Source of the DNA: Closterium sp. NIES-65
Lineage: Eukaryota; Streptophyta; Zygnematophyceae; Desmidiales; Closteriaceae
DNA length: 64,000 nucleotides
Direction of reading: 5' to 3'
NCBI GenBank assembly: GCA_948144175.1
Contig: CANXME010002057.1
Span: forward strand, 147,501 to 211,500
Shown here: positions 1-13,000 of the stretch, in pieces
Layout: each line of letters starts with the position of its first letter
Position numbering within the stretch: the stretch's first letter is position 1
The notes under the pieces: model-generated
What the model was told of the DNA's origin: nothing
Seen by the model: only the letters and a program-made list of their open reading frames with translations
The model's database searches: none
Made by a program: the position numbers and the translations under genes

Positions 1-532
1 CACTCCCCCTATATTGCCTCAGCACCAATTGCTAAACAAATTTCAGGTACATAAGACTCTCGACAATTCTTGACATTTCACTGGCACTGTAGCTTCGGCT
101 CCGTACCTGTTTCCATACCTAGAAGGTTTGGAACACAGCAAACGATTTAGTTCCCTTCGCATCCCTCGCTGCACCCCTTTTCGTTTTTTAGGGCTCGTCA
201 ACCAATGGGAAACGGGTGTTTCCCATCAACTGCAAAACAAATGATCTACATGAGACCCTGCTTTTAAAAGCCTTACCAGGCCAATTCGCAAGCCCACATT
301 CTCCTGATCACTGATCAACCCCTCTCGCTTCTTGCCGCATATCCACACCTCGCCCTGTCAGGGGGAGACAGATGGGGGGAGAAGTTGGTCGGGACGCAAG
401 TGGGAAGACGAAACATGGGATGGGATGAACTCGATGGGATGCATGCAATGGGATGAAGTGGATGGGACGCACATGATGAGATGCACACGATGTGACACAC
501 ATGATGCCAAGGAGCACAAGGTCTCGCTCTAC
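1..532. other. Intron of TGD3-like gene, left edge
   Basis: No exon is visible left of 533. The stretch 415-510 holds short imperfect repeats of gggatg/cacatgatg type. The next TGD3 exon should lie outside the window. Confidence 0.6.
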
Positions 533-1752
533 CTTGTCAGGCGCCAGCAGCCCGGCCATGATCTTCAGAATGGTTGACTTGCCCGTGCCAGACGGCCCTA
601 TCACCCCGACCGCCTCGCCCCTCCGGATCTAACCCATGCAGTTGTGCATTCAGGTCAAGGGGGGGAAACAAATGGAACGGGGAGAGAGCAGGAACGGGTT
701 GGTGGTGCAACGACACACACAGACACACACAGACACACACAGACACGCAGACACGAACAGACATGCAGAGATGCGGAGAAAGTGCCAAACAGACGGGCGA
801 TACGGACCTTGAGCGACGCGCCTCTGAGGATGTGCTTGCTGCCAAACGACTTGTACATGTCACTAATTGAGCTCTATCAGCACGTCTTGAGACGTCTCAA
901 AACTGCGCTAAGAGGGGCAGACAGGCAGTAAGAACCGCACCTTGAGCGACGCGCCTCTGAGGATGTGCTTGCTGCCAAACGACTTGTACACGTCCTTGAG
1001 CTCTATCAGCACATCGTCGTCACTCGCCTCCTGCGCTGCCCTGTGCGCGCTAGCTTGACTCGTGCTCTGCGTGTTGGCCAGTGGGGTGGTGGGAATGGTG
1101 AGGCACAGATGAACAATTTTAAAGAGCCTCAAACCCTACCTGCCAGCTTGACTCGAGCATAGTGCGTAGGAAGGTGGGGTGGCGGACGGTGGGACGAAGG
1201 ATATTCACTCCTGAGGAGCCTCAAAGAGCTGGCCTCTGCCTCACAGCTTGACTCGGGTTCTGCGTGCGTTGTACAGTGGGTGATGGTAGGCATGGTGAGG
1301 TGAGGGGAAGGGTCAGAGAAAGCTGTGGCGTCTCCCTTCAGTCAGCCCTCATCCTCCCTCTGCTAAGTTAGGGAAGGGGAGGATGAGGGCTGACTTAAGG
1401 GAGATCAAGGAAGGCAGGAAGTCAGGAAGGCAGGAAACTAACTGCGAACCTTGAGCGATCCATTCTCGCCAGATACGGTCGCGACGGAAGGAATCGTGGC
1501 CCTTGGATCATCGGCTGACGCGGCGGAGCACCGCACTGCACCGCAACACCGCCGTGTTGACGACCCCACCGCCCCGACGTCTTTATATTGAGACCGACTT
1601 CGTTTTTCGCACGCGACGCTTAGTAACGCATGCTCGTTGTGTTTCCGGAGCGAGAGCGATTGTTGTTGCTGTCGGCGCGGGCAGCAGGCGACGGAAGGAA
1701 GCGTCGTCGTACCACGGATCGCAACGCGCGAGAGGCAGGCACACGCGGTCAT
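533..1752 (-). CDS. TGD3: TGD3-like chloroplast ABC ATPase, 5' three exons (gene continues past left edge)
   Basis: ATPase subunit of the TGD1/2/3 (Mla-like) importer that moves ER-derived lipid across the inner chloroplast envelope; it would act on the stromal side. Exons read directly: 1450-1752, 941-1066 and 533-628, all GT-AG and all phase 0. Exon 1 (101 codons from the ATG at 1752) is Ser/Arg/Ala-rich with few acidic residues, like a transit peptide, with a plausible cleavage near VRCSAAS. Exon 2 carries the start of the ATPase fold (DVLIELKDVYKSFGSKHIL). Exon 3 carries the Walker A motif GPSGTGKST, followed by ILKIMAGLLAPDK. The match to plant TGD3 around Walker A is from recall. Signature, Walker B and C-terminus lie outside the window. 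An in-frame upstream ATG at 1905 would add 51 hydrophobic/Ser residues; the 1752 start is preferred because it opens directly into transit-peptide-like sequence. Confidence 0.85.
711..760. repeat. ACACAG-type microsatellite
   Basis: CA-rich tract (acacacag repeated) inside a TGD3 intron. Simple repeat; no coding function seen. Confidence 0.9.
806..885 (-). repeat. Degenerate copy of TGD3 exon 2 3' end with donor site
   Basis: Bases 806-858 repeat 939-991 almost perfectly, at a spacing of 133 bp. The copy keeps the AAG|GT donor but has a small insertion before the GACATGTACAAG stretch that creates an in-frame TAG, so it cannot simply replace the real exon end. It lies in the intron after exon 2. 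Confidence 0.85.
1144..1302 (-). repeat. Two degenerate copies of TGD3 exon 2 acceptor region
   Basis: The sequence agcttgactcg with its flanking tract occurs at about 1052 (the real acceptor), 1145 and 1247. The third copy also keeps a GCAG acceptor-like end on the minus strand. Spacing is about 93 and 102 bp. They lie in intron 1, on the acceptor side of exon 2. Confidence 0.7.
1331..1404. repeat. Short near-perfect inverted repeat (hairpin) in TGD3 intron 1
   Basis: Arms 1331-1357 and 1378-1404 are reverse complements with one mismatch in 27 bp and a 20-nt loop. It lies in the first intron of the TGD3-like gene, so it would be transcribed and could fold. Nothing else identifies it as a known RNA. 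Confidence 0.8.
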
Positions 1753-2415
1753 GGCACCGCAGAGAACAACGACGATGGTTGCTAAAGAGGAAACGAGAGC
1801 TGATAAGACTTCCTCGGCAAGAACGGAAATGGCTGAACGATTCACAGGAGCATAGAACGACGATCCCCTGGGGTGAGAGTAGTGACAGTCTGGTTCGTTT
1901 ATCAACGAAACTTATGGGATGCGATGTTGTAAGTTCGAAGAGTGTTTATATGCACTGCATGACCATGGATCGTCCGGATAAGAAGAAACTACACAAGACC
2001 GCCTGACCTACACAGACCACCTTAGGTCGCTGGCCTTGATTCTACCCAAGCACTGAGAGAAAGTACAGTATGCCATTCACTTCCCGGGAAATAGTTTCTG
2101 TTAGAGGAGGCTAGCGGAGAGAAGTCCGCGTGTTGTGGCTTTGAGGCGAAAGCGGGAAAACGAGTGTGCAGGGTGAGGAGTCTCGTGACAAAATCTGGGC
2201 TGGATGACATCGAGGCTGACGTGTCACAGTGCTTCCTTCGAAAGTACACATGTACACTGATTCACTAATCACAGGACACTAGACCTACATACAAGCCTAC
2301 CAATTCCCTGCCTTCCCACCTACTTACAGGTCTTAAATTTCTAGAAAATTATGTCATGGCCTACAGCCTTAAGAGCTTAGCAAAATGCAGTTGAGCCGTA
2401 CAATAATTATTCATA
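1753..2415. other. Intergenic: VPS13 3' UTR and TGD3 5' UTR/promoter
   Basis: Both neighbouring genes are on the minus strand, so this 660-bp gap must hold the VPS13 polyadenylation region (near 2415 downwards) and the TGD3 promoter and leader (up to 1752). A minus-strand 75-codon ORF at 2022-2249 has no recognisable motif and is not called as a gene. Confidence 0.5.
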
Positions 2416-4028
2416 TCAATGGCTAGAGACCCGGCCAATGGCTTGGTGGCAGATTGCCTCCAGCGTTCCCAAGATCTGAGACTGGTCTCTCAACGAACCA
2501 GTCTCACCACCCTCAGACAAAGCCACCATTGTGCGAAGCAATGCCGACACATCTTCCTCCCATTGCGAATCACCCCTCTGCACCCCTTGCAACGCTCTTG
2601 CTCCTAACGTGGCCTGGTGGGCCCTATGCGACTGTACACGAGAATACGCCGCAAGTGCGAGAAATTTCACAGAAACCAAAGCTGAAGCAGGGTCTGATCG
2701 GCCACCAGCACTTGCAATCGCCACTTGGCAAGTCGTCAGTATCGCATCCAGATTCCGCCGCACCTCCTGCCGTTCCTCCCTATCCAATTGAGCCACCCTT
2801 GCCACCACACCATTTGCATCCTCGCTATAATCATCCTCGTCACTGTCGTCCTGGTCCACATGTGCTGCATCCACATCCACATCTTCATGTATAACAGCGT
2901 GCTTGCCCATATCGTAACCTCTTCCTCCACCTCCTCCTTTGCCCCTGCGAAAGCTGCTTTTCCTGGCTCTGGCTGGAGCTGAGCGGCTGTGAGTCAGTTC
3001 GGCAGGAGACTTGCCTTTGTCAGCTGCTCCCCCAGCACCATCTCTCGTATTGGCTTGCTTTTTCCAACGTGTTGCTGCCGTTGCAGCAGTGGCTCCACCC
3101 GACACACTCAACACATAAGCCGCCTCAGAAGCCCCTTCCTCCTCCTTCTCTGCCTTCTCATCCTCTTCCTGCTCCTCCCTCTGCAATGTCAACGCCTTTG
3201 ACAGAGATGACTGCTTCCTGTTATGGGCTCTCCCTGCTCTACCACCGGAGGTCTCACCACCACCACTGCTCGCCCCATTGTCAACGCCAGCATCAGCTGC
3301 TTTTCCAGGCCTCCCTGCTGCCTTGCCACCACCAGCACTCAGCTCAGACACGTTCCCAGGGGATTGAGCAAGGCGGAGTGGGGAAGGGAGGGAGGTGGAG
3401 GGAGAGGGAGCAGGAGAGGAGCTAGCAGAGGGGCCGCGAGAGGGTGAGAGGGACCCAGAATCAGCAGCGCCAGCAGCAACAGGCTCACGGGATGCGTGGC
3501 GGGGAGTCGATGGAGAGGAGGAGGAAGGGAGTTCTGTGCGAATGCGGGCTAAGTGTCTGTTGAGCTTAACTAAGAGTGCCATGTGGAGCTCGCGGGTGGT
3601 GGTTTTGATGACCTTGCGTGCGGGCACGCGCAGAGGAAGCTTCTTGCTGGCGATCACCACATCCGCATCGTACAGGATTATGCTCTCCAGCCGCCCCTCC
3701 ATTCCCATCACTGAGGTTATGTCTGCGCCCAGGGTGGACGTGGGGAGGGGAAGGGGAGGAAGCAGGGAACAGGAAACGTATTAGTGCAAGTCAGATAGGT
3801 ACAGAAAAGAACGGGGATTCGCAAGCATGTAATGGTCCCACCTTTGAGGGGGATCTGCCAGTAGAAGACGTTGCGCTGGCAGTCGTAGAAGATGAGGCGC
3901 GCAACGGTGAAAAGCACTGCCTTGCGCCCCGACGTCTGCAGATGGTCCAACAGGTGCTCGTCACGGTACCGCCCAAAGTCCAGGATGGCCAAGACCAACT
4001 TCAGCTCCACACTGTCCTCTGGCTCGAG
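2416..4028 (-). CDS. VPS13: VPS13 last two exons: PH-like end and disordered/helical tail
   Basis: Exon 3842-4028 (acceptor CCCCAG at 4029; donor AAAG|GTGGGA) encodes SVELKLVLAILDFGRYRDEH and VLFTVARLIFYDCQRN, followed by the final exon 2416-3722 (acceptor GCGCAG|ACATAA) with RLESIILYDADVVIASKKLP. Together these strands look like a PH-like C-terminal domain. The rest of the last exon is Ser/Pro/Gly/Glu-rich with a short acidic run (DQDDSDEDDYSEDA) and ends in a helical segment before TGA at 2416-2418. Function of the tail is not recognisable. Confidence 0.75.
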
Positions 4029-7000
4029 CTGGGGGGAAGAGTTGGAGGGAAGTAGGGAGTTGGGGGAGTGGAAAGGAGTGCAAGAGGTGCTCGTCGCTGT
4101 ACTGCCCAGAGTTCAGGATGGCTAACACCAATTTCAGCTCCACACTGTCCTCTGGCTCCAGCTGAAAAGGGGAAGAGGGGGGGGAAGGGGGAGAAGGGTG
4201 GCAGGAGTTTTGGGGGAGTGGAAGTTGTGAAAGCGATGCTCACAGCGATAGCGGCTAAAGTCGAGGGTGGTCAACACCAGAGGTAAGGAGGGAGCGATGA
4301 AAGTAGAGCAGCAAAAATTATGAGTAACACGAGAAAAATAGGTGTCGAAATAGATAAATAAACAATCAGTCAGATCACGTTTACCAGTCTCGACTCACCG
4401 CAATCGCATCGTTTCGCCCAAACGTGCTCGGAAGTCGGATGCGCGGGACAGTCCGCCTTGACACATCCCCCCCAATCGCCCGGATCCCTGTGCCGGCGCT
4501 CTCAGTCAGCGTCGACGCAAACCCCAGCAGCCCCGACAGCGGCTTGGTGACCAGCCCAACCACCCCTTTGCCCACGCCCTTCACTGCGCCCACGGCCCCC
4601 TCCCTGCGTGCGCCCTCCAGCGGCTGCAGCACGAGCCCTGTGACCGCCCCCACGAAGCCCAGCCCCACGTCCTGCGCTCCTCGCAGCACCTGCTGTGATG
4701 TTCCCTCCGGTCGCTGGCTGAACCTGAAGGGGGGTTGTTGGAGGAGGGGTTGTCGGCGGGGGATAGGAAAGGGGATTGGGTGGAAAGCTTGGGTTGGTAA
4801 AAGAGTGGTATTAATGTGTGTGTGGTAATGGCACCCTCCAGTTTTGCAGAGTCTCTGCAAAGAAAACACATGTTACCAAGAGGCTACCTCCATATTTCAG
4901 TCAATCAGTGCCCTCCAGTGTACCTCTGGATGTAGGAGTCGTACCTCTGTATGTAGGAGTCGTCAAAGGTGAGCTTGGCGAAGCCAGAGCCGATGCCGCC
5001 AGCAAGGGAGCTGATGGAGTGCAGCACGCCGTACGACGAGTGCTTCATCAGACTCACCGTGCCCTTCACCGCCCCGCTCAAAAACTCCTCCGGCCTGCCA
5101 GGAGGGGCGGAGGGGGACGGTGCAGATAGGAAGAGGGAGGGGTGTTAGGGAGGGTAAGACAGGGAGAGGAGGACAAGGGGAGCGGGATAAGCTCAGGGGC
5201 AAAGGGAGAAAGTTTTGAGACTTCATGACTTGACCACGCTCGCTGTGCCTATCAATCACCACCCTGTTGGTAAAGCCCTCAAGGAGTGAGAGGGGCTGCG
5301 AGGAGAAGAGGGCGGACAGACTCCGTTCAGAAAGGCATGGGAGAACCATTACCAGAGGGAAACATGTGACGAGAATGGGAGCGGGACGTGACGAGTATGC
5401 AAGGTTCAGGAGGGCGAGGGGTACGGCATTCACTCACGTGGTCGCAGAGGCGGGCTCAACAAAAAAGTCCATAACTCCCGTGGCGAGATTGTCCACCAGG
5501 GATAGCTGGGGAAGGTCGCATTTGGGGCACAGGGGTGTTGTATGGAGGGACAGAAGTTCAAAAAACATAGTTTTGATGGCGTTCGGTTAAAAGAAGGCAG
5601 AGAGGATGGAGGAGTCGAAAAGAAGTGGAGAGGTGATGGAGGCCGCCAAGGTTGCTTGCGCGCTCAAGGCTGCGGGACGAGGAGCCTCAACGTTCCTCAG
5701 AGGCACAGCAGACAAGACTGTCAACGAGAAGTAGTCATTGGGGCCGGTAGGAGACGAGGAGTCGGTTGCATGGCACGCCACAGAGGCACGGCGGGCCAAC
5801 GCCAGGCTGAAAAGGCGACAGGTTTCGCGAGAGATTGCAAGGCTGAAGATTTTTTTTTAGAAGATGAAGTCAGAGCTGGATAGAGTGGGACCAGCTCTGA
5901 CTCACTCTATCCAGCTCTGACTCATCTTCTTAAGCCGTTTTTTTCAGCCTCGCAATCTCTCACAAGTCCTGTCGCCTTTTCAGACTTGCGTTGGGTCGCC
6001 GTGCCGCCGTGGCGTGCCATGCAACTGACTCCTTATCTCCTTGCCAGCCCCAATGACTCCTTCTCGATGACGAGCTTGTCTGCTGTGCCTCTGAAGAGCG
6101 CTGAGGCTCCTCGTCCCGCAGCCTTGAGCGCGCAAGCAACCTTGTCGACCCTCATCAGGCCTGGCCACTCCACTCTATTGGGGCATACCGGGGCGCCGAG
6201 CAGCTCGACGGAGCCGAGGATCTTGTGGAGGCCCTGCAGCAGCTGCACGCCGTAGTGGCGCAGCACGTACGTCTGCAGCGTGCTCTGGTTCTGAAACGCA
6301 TTGTCGAGCACAAGACTGCCACATGCAGAGAAGGAAAGGGAGGGAGGCGGGTCATAGCACACTTATGCAGGAGGGAGGGAGTTTCAGAAAAGGCAGCAGC
6401 ACATACGTCCGCAGTGTGGTCTGCTTCTGAAACACGTTGTCCAGCACCAGACACCCACCTGTTGAGCCTCAGCGGGGCTCGGGTGAGCGAGATGAGCGGG
6501 AACCCAGCAGAGGAGGCGGTGGTGCGGAGGTGCCACTCGGAGCTGCTGCCAGAGGGCGGCGGTGCGTCGCTCTTGATGGGGTTCATGACGAGCGTGACGT
6601 TGATGCGCATCGACTGCACCTGGAAGCGCTCAAAGTACCACCGCAGGCCCTGGTTGCCCGCCACCCAGCTGCTGCTGTTCACTAACGGCTCCAACGGCTC
6701 AGACTTAACTAAGTGCCGGCGGGACATCGGGGACACCACGGTGGTGTCACGCGTCTGGAGAGAGGGGGAGGGAGAAGAGCGGGCATGGAGGGGAGGAAGA
6801 GGTGAGCGGTAAAATATGCTTTTACTGAGGGTATTTTGAGAGAAAACAGGTGCGGTGCAGCGAGAGAGGTTGAGGTAGGTAGGTTGCAAAGGCCGCCGGC
6901 AGAACCCCATGGCACAGAGATGAAAACGTTTCAGCATGAGTTCCACACTGACCAGGTAAGTCCTGGTGATGGGAGCCCCGGCCATATCCTCGACTAAATC

Positions 7001-10000
7001 CTCGTCGCCCTTCTTCTCCTCCTCCTCCTCCCCGCCCCGCTTATCCTTATCCTGCCACAGGTCCTCCATGGGTAGCTGCTGCAGGTACGCCACTGCAGTA
7101 TCCACGAAATCCTCCTCCAGAACCAGGTCGAACTCCTGGAGCTGGAAGAGGAAGCGGCGGTAGTAGACGATGGAGGGGTGCTGCAGCAGGCGTGTGAACT
7201 CCACTGACACAAACGCCTTCTCCTTCTCCTTGGGATCCGTGCTCAGCATGCCGGCTAGCGATGCCTGGTTCGCCAGCTCCTTGCCCTGCTCTAGGAAGAG
7301 CGCCTCTGCTGGGAAGGCCTGGGAGAGAATGAGGAGAATGGGGGCAGGGGGCGGGGGGTATGGGAAGAATGAGCCTAGGTTGGCTACGATGCCTGGTTCG
7401 CCAGCTCCTTGCCCTGCTCCAGGAAGAGTGACTCCCCTGGGAAGGCCTGGCGGACAATGGACGAGCGAGTGGGAAGCGTAAGAGGGGTGGCGTGGTGGGA
7501 AGAGGGAGGAAAGGGATCGGTGGTACAGGGTGGAAGAGATCGATAAGGGGAGGGTGTTGAGTGAGATTGTTAACAAGCATCGATGCACGTGCTAGAAACT
7601 TGTCGACTTTTAAAACAGAGAGGGGAGAGAACGGGAGGAGGCGGAACCAGGGGAATCTGAGCAGGGGTGGGACAGGGCACGCGGGATCTGATCAGGACGT
7701 GAGAGAAGATAAGGGGGTCTGACCTGGGTGCGAGAGAGCACGACAGGGTTGCGAGCAGTGAGCAGCTGGTTGTCCACTTGCAGTTTGCCCACCTCCACCT
7801 TGCCCGCCACCTCCTTCACCTGCTCCCCATGCACCGTGTGTCAGGCAGGGATGGGAGAAGGGAAAGGAGAAGGGGAGGGAGGTGGGGAGGAGGAGGGGAA
7901 GGAAAGAGGGGAAGGGAGCGAATGGGAATTGGGGAGGGAGTATGTGGCAAGGTTGGTGTGAGTAGCTGGCTGTCCACCTGCAGCTTGCCCACCTCCATCT
8001 TGCCCGCCACCTCCTTCACCTGCTCCCCATCAATCGTGTGCCAGGAAGGAAGGGGGGAAGTGGGGCGGATGGGAATTGGGAAGGGAGCATGGCAAGGGGT
8101 GGTGGGTATGAGCAGCTGATTTTCCACCTGCAGTTTTCCCACCTCCGCCTTGCCCGCCACCTCCTTCACCTGCTCCCCGGGTGAAGACGAGGAGAGATAA
8201 GGAGACAAGAAAAAGAAAGCGAAGTGTGCATGTAGAGCACAGGAGATGATACTCAAGAGCACTCTGCGTAGAAGAAGAAGAAGATGAAGAAATCGTCACC
8301 ATTGTACTTACACCTGACATAAACCTCCTAAAGCTCGCCTCTCCAATGGCATCCAGAATTTTTTTCCAGCCTCACCTCTTCTGTCCCTGTCTCATCGACA
8401 TCGCATCCGCCCTCACACCCTCACCTAGTGCCTTCAGCAGCCTAGCCATTATTCCTAGCCAGCTGAGCCCCCATGCCTGCCTCCCCCACCTTCCCCCTGT
8501 GCCCGTGCGGCTCAGTGGTTCACCGAATCCTTCCAGGAGCAACACATGTCTTCCAGCAGCACCAGCATGATGTCACGCACATAACCCCCAAATCCCACCA
8601 CCTCCACACATGCCTAGCCTAGCCAACCCCCCTTGTTCCCCCACTCTACCCCCCGTCCCCTCCTGTGCCCGTGCAGCTCACCGACTCCTCCCAGGAGCAG
8701 CAGATGTCTTCCAGCAGCACCAGCATGATCTCACGAGGCAGGCGGTCCACTACAGACACGGTCATCCCATGCAGGTTCAACTGGGGGCGGTTGGCAGGTG
8801 TTGGGGGGGGAGGGGGGAATGGGGAGGGAGGGAGCGGGAAACGAGTGGAATTAGAAAGAGCATGACCCAAACGGATGCGTCACACAGGTTGGCAGAAGGG
8901 AGGGAGGAAACGAGGAAAGTAGGTAGATAAACTAAGGGGCAATGGGCAGGGGATAGATGGCCCAGGGAGACGCTGGTGAGGACGCTGACGCTGGTGAGGA
9001 GGAGATTGGAGGAGGATGAGATGCAAGAGAGAGCTTCAAGGAGATGGAAGAATTGAAAGAATGGGAGCATTCTGTCTTACCATAAAGTTGACTCCAGTCT
9101 TCTCCTCTGCCTTCTTCCCATGGTCCACCATCCAGTGCACCCGAAGGCGAATGCTGCCGCCCACAGCCTCCTGCTCCTGCAATTGACAGAAAGAATGGGC
9201 GGCATGCAGTCGAAACAAGGTGCAAGCTTTAGAAAAGATGGTCAGAGATTGAGGAAGGGAAGAGAAGAAAGAATAGGGAGTTAAGGGCGAGGGCGGGAGG
9301 GGATGAATGGGGAACAATAGGTTGACAGGAGACGCGGGTGAAAGATAAGGAAGAAGGAGCAGAGCAGGCAGTTTACGCACCCCTTCTCTCCCTGCACTTC
9401 GCTTGAGAGTCAGCAGCATGTACTGTGGCAGCCCATCCTGGGAAACAGCAGACGGAGAACAGCAGCCAAAACACAAGGCAAGATTAGCCGCTGTCAAAAA
9501 TGAGCACCGAAACACATGTTACAAGGAAAACGAAATGGGCACGGCTTGGGCCTGAGTGTAGCTGGCGGCCGCACCTTGAAGGTGGTGACATCTACTGTAG
9601 CTTCGCCCAGGAGGTTCGGGCTGCCCAGCTTTGGCTTGTCAAACACCTGCAGGGGATGCACGCATGGGGCGTGGGTAGGAGGGTGGAACGAAAGTTGGTG
9701 ATTCACGTGAGAGGGATGTGCAGTGGGCCGGCAAGGAAATAATTCAAGGTAAGAACAGACGAGAGGGGCGTTGGAGGTCTGAAAAGAAACGAAGCCGATT
9801 ATCTTTGCTAGTGAATCAAGGTCAAATATCTGAGTTCAAGGCTAAACATTGACACGAGATGGCACGATTGCCCCAGCTTAACCAGCCATTGATTGCAATA
9901 ATCTCCACCACCACCACCACCACCACCACCACCACCACCACCACCACCACCACCACCACCACCACCACCACCACCACCACCACCACCACCACCACCACCA

Positions 10001-13000
10001 CCACCACCACCACCACCACCACCACCACCACCACCACCACCACCACCACCACCACCACCACCACCACCACCACCACCACCACCACCACCACCTGACCCAA
10101 GTCACAACTGCACCAGCACCAGCTGACCAGTTCGAACCTGCACTAGGACCTCCTGACCCAGCTTACACCTGGATTAGAACCACCTGACCCTTCCAACCTT
10201 ACCTGCACGCGCAGCGAGGAGGTGAGAGCGACATCGTTGATGTTGAAAGTCTCGTTCCACTTGGGGAAGAAGCTGCCCTTGATGATGCGCGTCTTCACAG
10301 GCAGCGTGCTCGTGCCCGCGGGGGACACCACAGAGAGTGCGGCGAAGGCGTGCATTCGGTGCACCGAGCGCAGCCACTCCGCCGGCACTGCCAGGTGCCT
10401 CGCCTCCACCACCTTCACCTGCAGAGAGAGTAGAGAGCGGTGAGTAGAGAGAGGTGAGTAGATTTGATTGGTGAGTAGAGAAGGAGTGCAGTGCAGGCAG
10501 AGGTGGGATTTGGCGTTTGAGTGCAGCCACTCTGCTGGCACTGTCCCCTGGCCGGGAAAGAGAAAGGAGAGGCGGGCCTGGCATGTACTGTTCGGATTGT
10601 AACAAAAAACAAACATTAACTCACAAGCTTCCGTTCCATCATCACCTCTCGCAACCCCATGCCCCCCCTCTAACCTTGAGCTGCCCCTTGGCAGCATGCT
10701 GTTGCACTGCACCAGGCGACACAGAGGAGGCGCCCACACCCATCCCGGGGCCATGGCCACGCAGAGTGAACATGCGGCGCAGCATGGGCCCCCCGCCTGT
10801 GGGCGTGCGCAGGGCTGCGGAGGGCGTGTGGGGAAGCAGCGCGTGCGGGTTGGCGAGGGCCTCTGCTGCCATGACGGCCTCACGCGGCCGCGCCTCCCTC
10901 TCCTGCGCCAGCCGCTCCTCCAACGCATCCAGCTCCGCTTCCTTGGCACGCAGCTGCAGGGGTGAATGGGCACAGGAATAGGCGAACGGAAGAAGGGGAA
11001 GAAGGGAATGAATGACGGAAGGAGGTGTGCTTTCCGCTCCTCCAGTGCGTCCAGCTCCGCCTCCTTGGCTCGCAGCTGCACAGGCGAATGGACATACAGC
11101 CAAAGGGGAATGGCAGAAGGGGAAGCAACTATCTTGTTATTGCGGTCACAACCTTGCCTCCCTCTCCTGCGCCAGCCGCTCCTCCAGTGCATCTAGCTCC
11201 GCTTCCTTGCTGCAGGGGAAGATGTGCGCACAGGCAGTGGTGTGAGTCCGGGAGGTGTGGCAGTGGCACTGCTTCATGACTAGAACACCAGACAGGCATG
11301 CACGCACGTGCAACTGACCCACCCACCTGCAGCGCCATGAGCTCGAGCTCTGTTGCATCCCACGATGTGGACAGGAAGACCCTGCCTGTCACCGTCTCGT
11401 GCGCCGTGCGCCGACTCAGTTTGTGCCACCCAGGTTCGCGGTTCAGCGCCCTGCCGTCCACCAGCGGCAGCACCACCTGGGGGGAAGGGCAACAGGGCAG
11501 GGGAGTGGAATATGTTGTTGAGTAGGAATTCATTCCAGAGCGCAGCCACGAGCGAGCAAGTACGGCACCGCAAACAGCTCCACGGGTGTTGTAAGTAGAA
11601 CAAGGGCGAGCAAGGGAAGCAGCTCCACACCACAGCTCACCTGCCCGAGGAACTTGTGTGAGCCAATGGTTTCGCTGCTGAAGATGGAAACAGCCATGCT
11701 GGACGCAGTAGACACGCCTTTGAACACCAGCAGCTCGTCCCACTGCGGACACACCGTGCCCTTGCACACCGACGACCGCAGCCGCCGCCCCTCCACCTGC
11801 ACCACCGCGTACGGATGCGTCTTCTCCGGCCGGAGCCCCAGATCCATCGCCTTGATCACGTGAATGGTCACGTCGCCTCCCACGATCGCCCCCGCGTCGT
11901 ACTCCTCGTTGCCTAGATGGATCCGCTCCTGCCGCAACTCACTGATGTCTTCCTCCTCATCCGCCCCAAGCCCCGCCTCCTGCATTCGTCTCCGCCAGTC
12001 CGCGAGGCTCACTTGCAAGTCCTGCTCTGCGTGTTCCTTGATATCCCCCAGCCTCCCGCCCATAACATTCAGCGCTACAGCCGCCCCGGCCCTCAAGGCC
12101 TTACCCTCTACTACAGCCGCCTCCGAGCCGGCAGCAAGGGCGCTCCCAACAGCTCCCTTCACAACAGACCCAGCCTTCACGACCACATCCTGACCTAACC
12201 TCGCTACTGCTGCCATCTGCCCTGCCGCAACACTCGCACTCTTCACCAATCCAGAAGGTCTATTTTTCCCGATAAATTCCCTCTCCGCGGCAGCTGCCGC
12301 TCCTGCCATGTTTTGAAGCTCATCAAACATGGGCACAGGCATCAACTCACTATCTACCCCGTCCCCGACACTCTCGCCTCCCTCGCTTCTAGACGTCGGT
12401 AACCTGAAGCTGTCATGGGGCCAGCGTGCCCGGAGCTCTGCAGTTGTTGCATATTTGACCATGTCAGGAACGCGGGAAGCTGTCACCAGCTTATCTGCCT
12501 GTCTCCCAAAGAATGATTCCATAGAGCGCACTGTCCTCATCGCCCCCACTTGCACTTTAAACCCCTCATCCGCCCCCCACTCCCCCGCCCTCTCCTCTGC
12601 TTCCTCAAACGCCTCCTGGGCCTCGTGAAACTTCTCCTGAACTTTCTCTGAAGTGCCGTCAAGGAAAGCAGTTGCGGCGGAGTGAAGAGCTGATGCTGCT
12701 CCTGTCACTCTCTTCCCCGTGTTGACCACGGCAGCAGTGGTGCCAACACTAACCTTGTCCACAACACCTTTCCAGGACACACGACCGCGGGTAGGCCTTA
12801 CGCCCGGCTCAGGAAACGGCTGGGAGCTGTTTGAAGGTGGGTCATCAACAGAGGGATGCCCAGCAGGAGTGCCTGGTGATTCAGATGCCGCTGCTTCGCC
12901 AGCTGCTGCTCCCGTTGCTTCTTCTGTCACTGCTGGAACCGCTTCAGTTGAACGGGACCTGTGGTGTTCTGCCTCTGCTGCTGACTGAGCGGGCTCAAAA

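Noticed and set aside
2022..2249. 75-codon minus ORF between VPS13 and TGD3
   Set aside because: No motif; lies in the expected UTR/promoter gap.
9822..10105. ORFs of poly-Val, poly-Trp and poly-Thr
   Set aside because: Products of the CAC/GTG trinucleotide tract.
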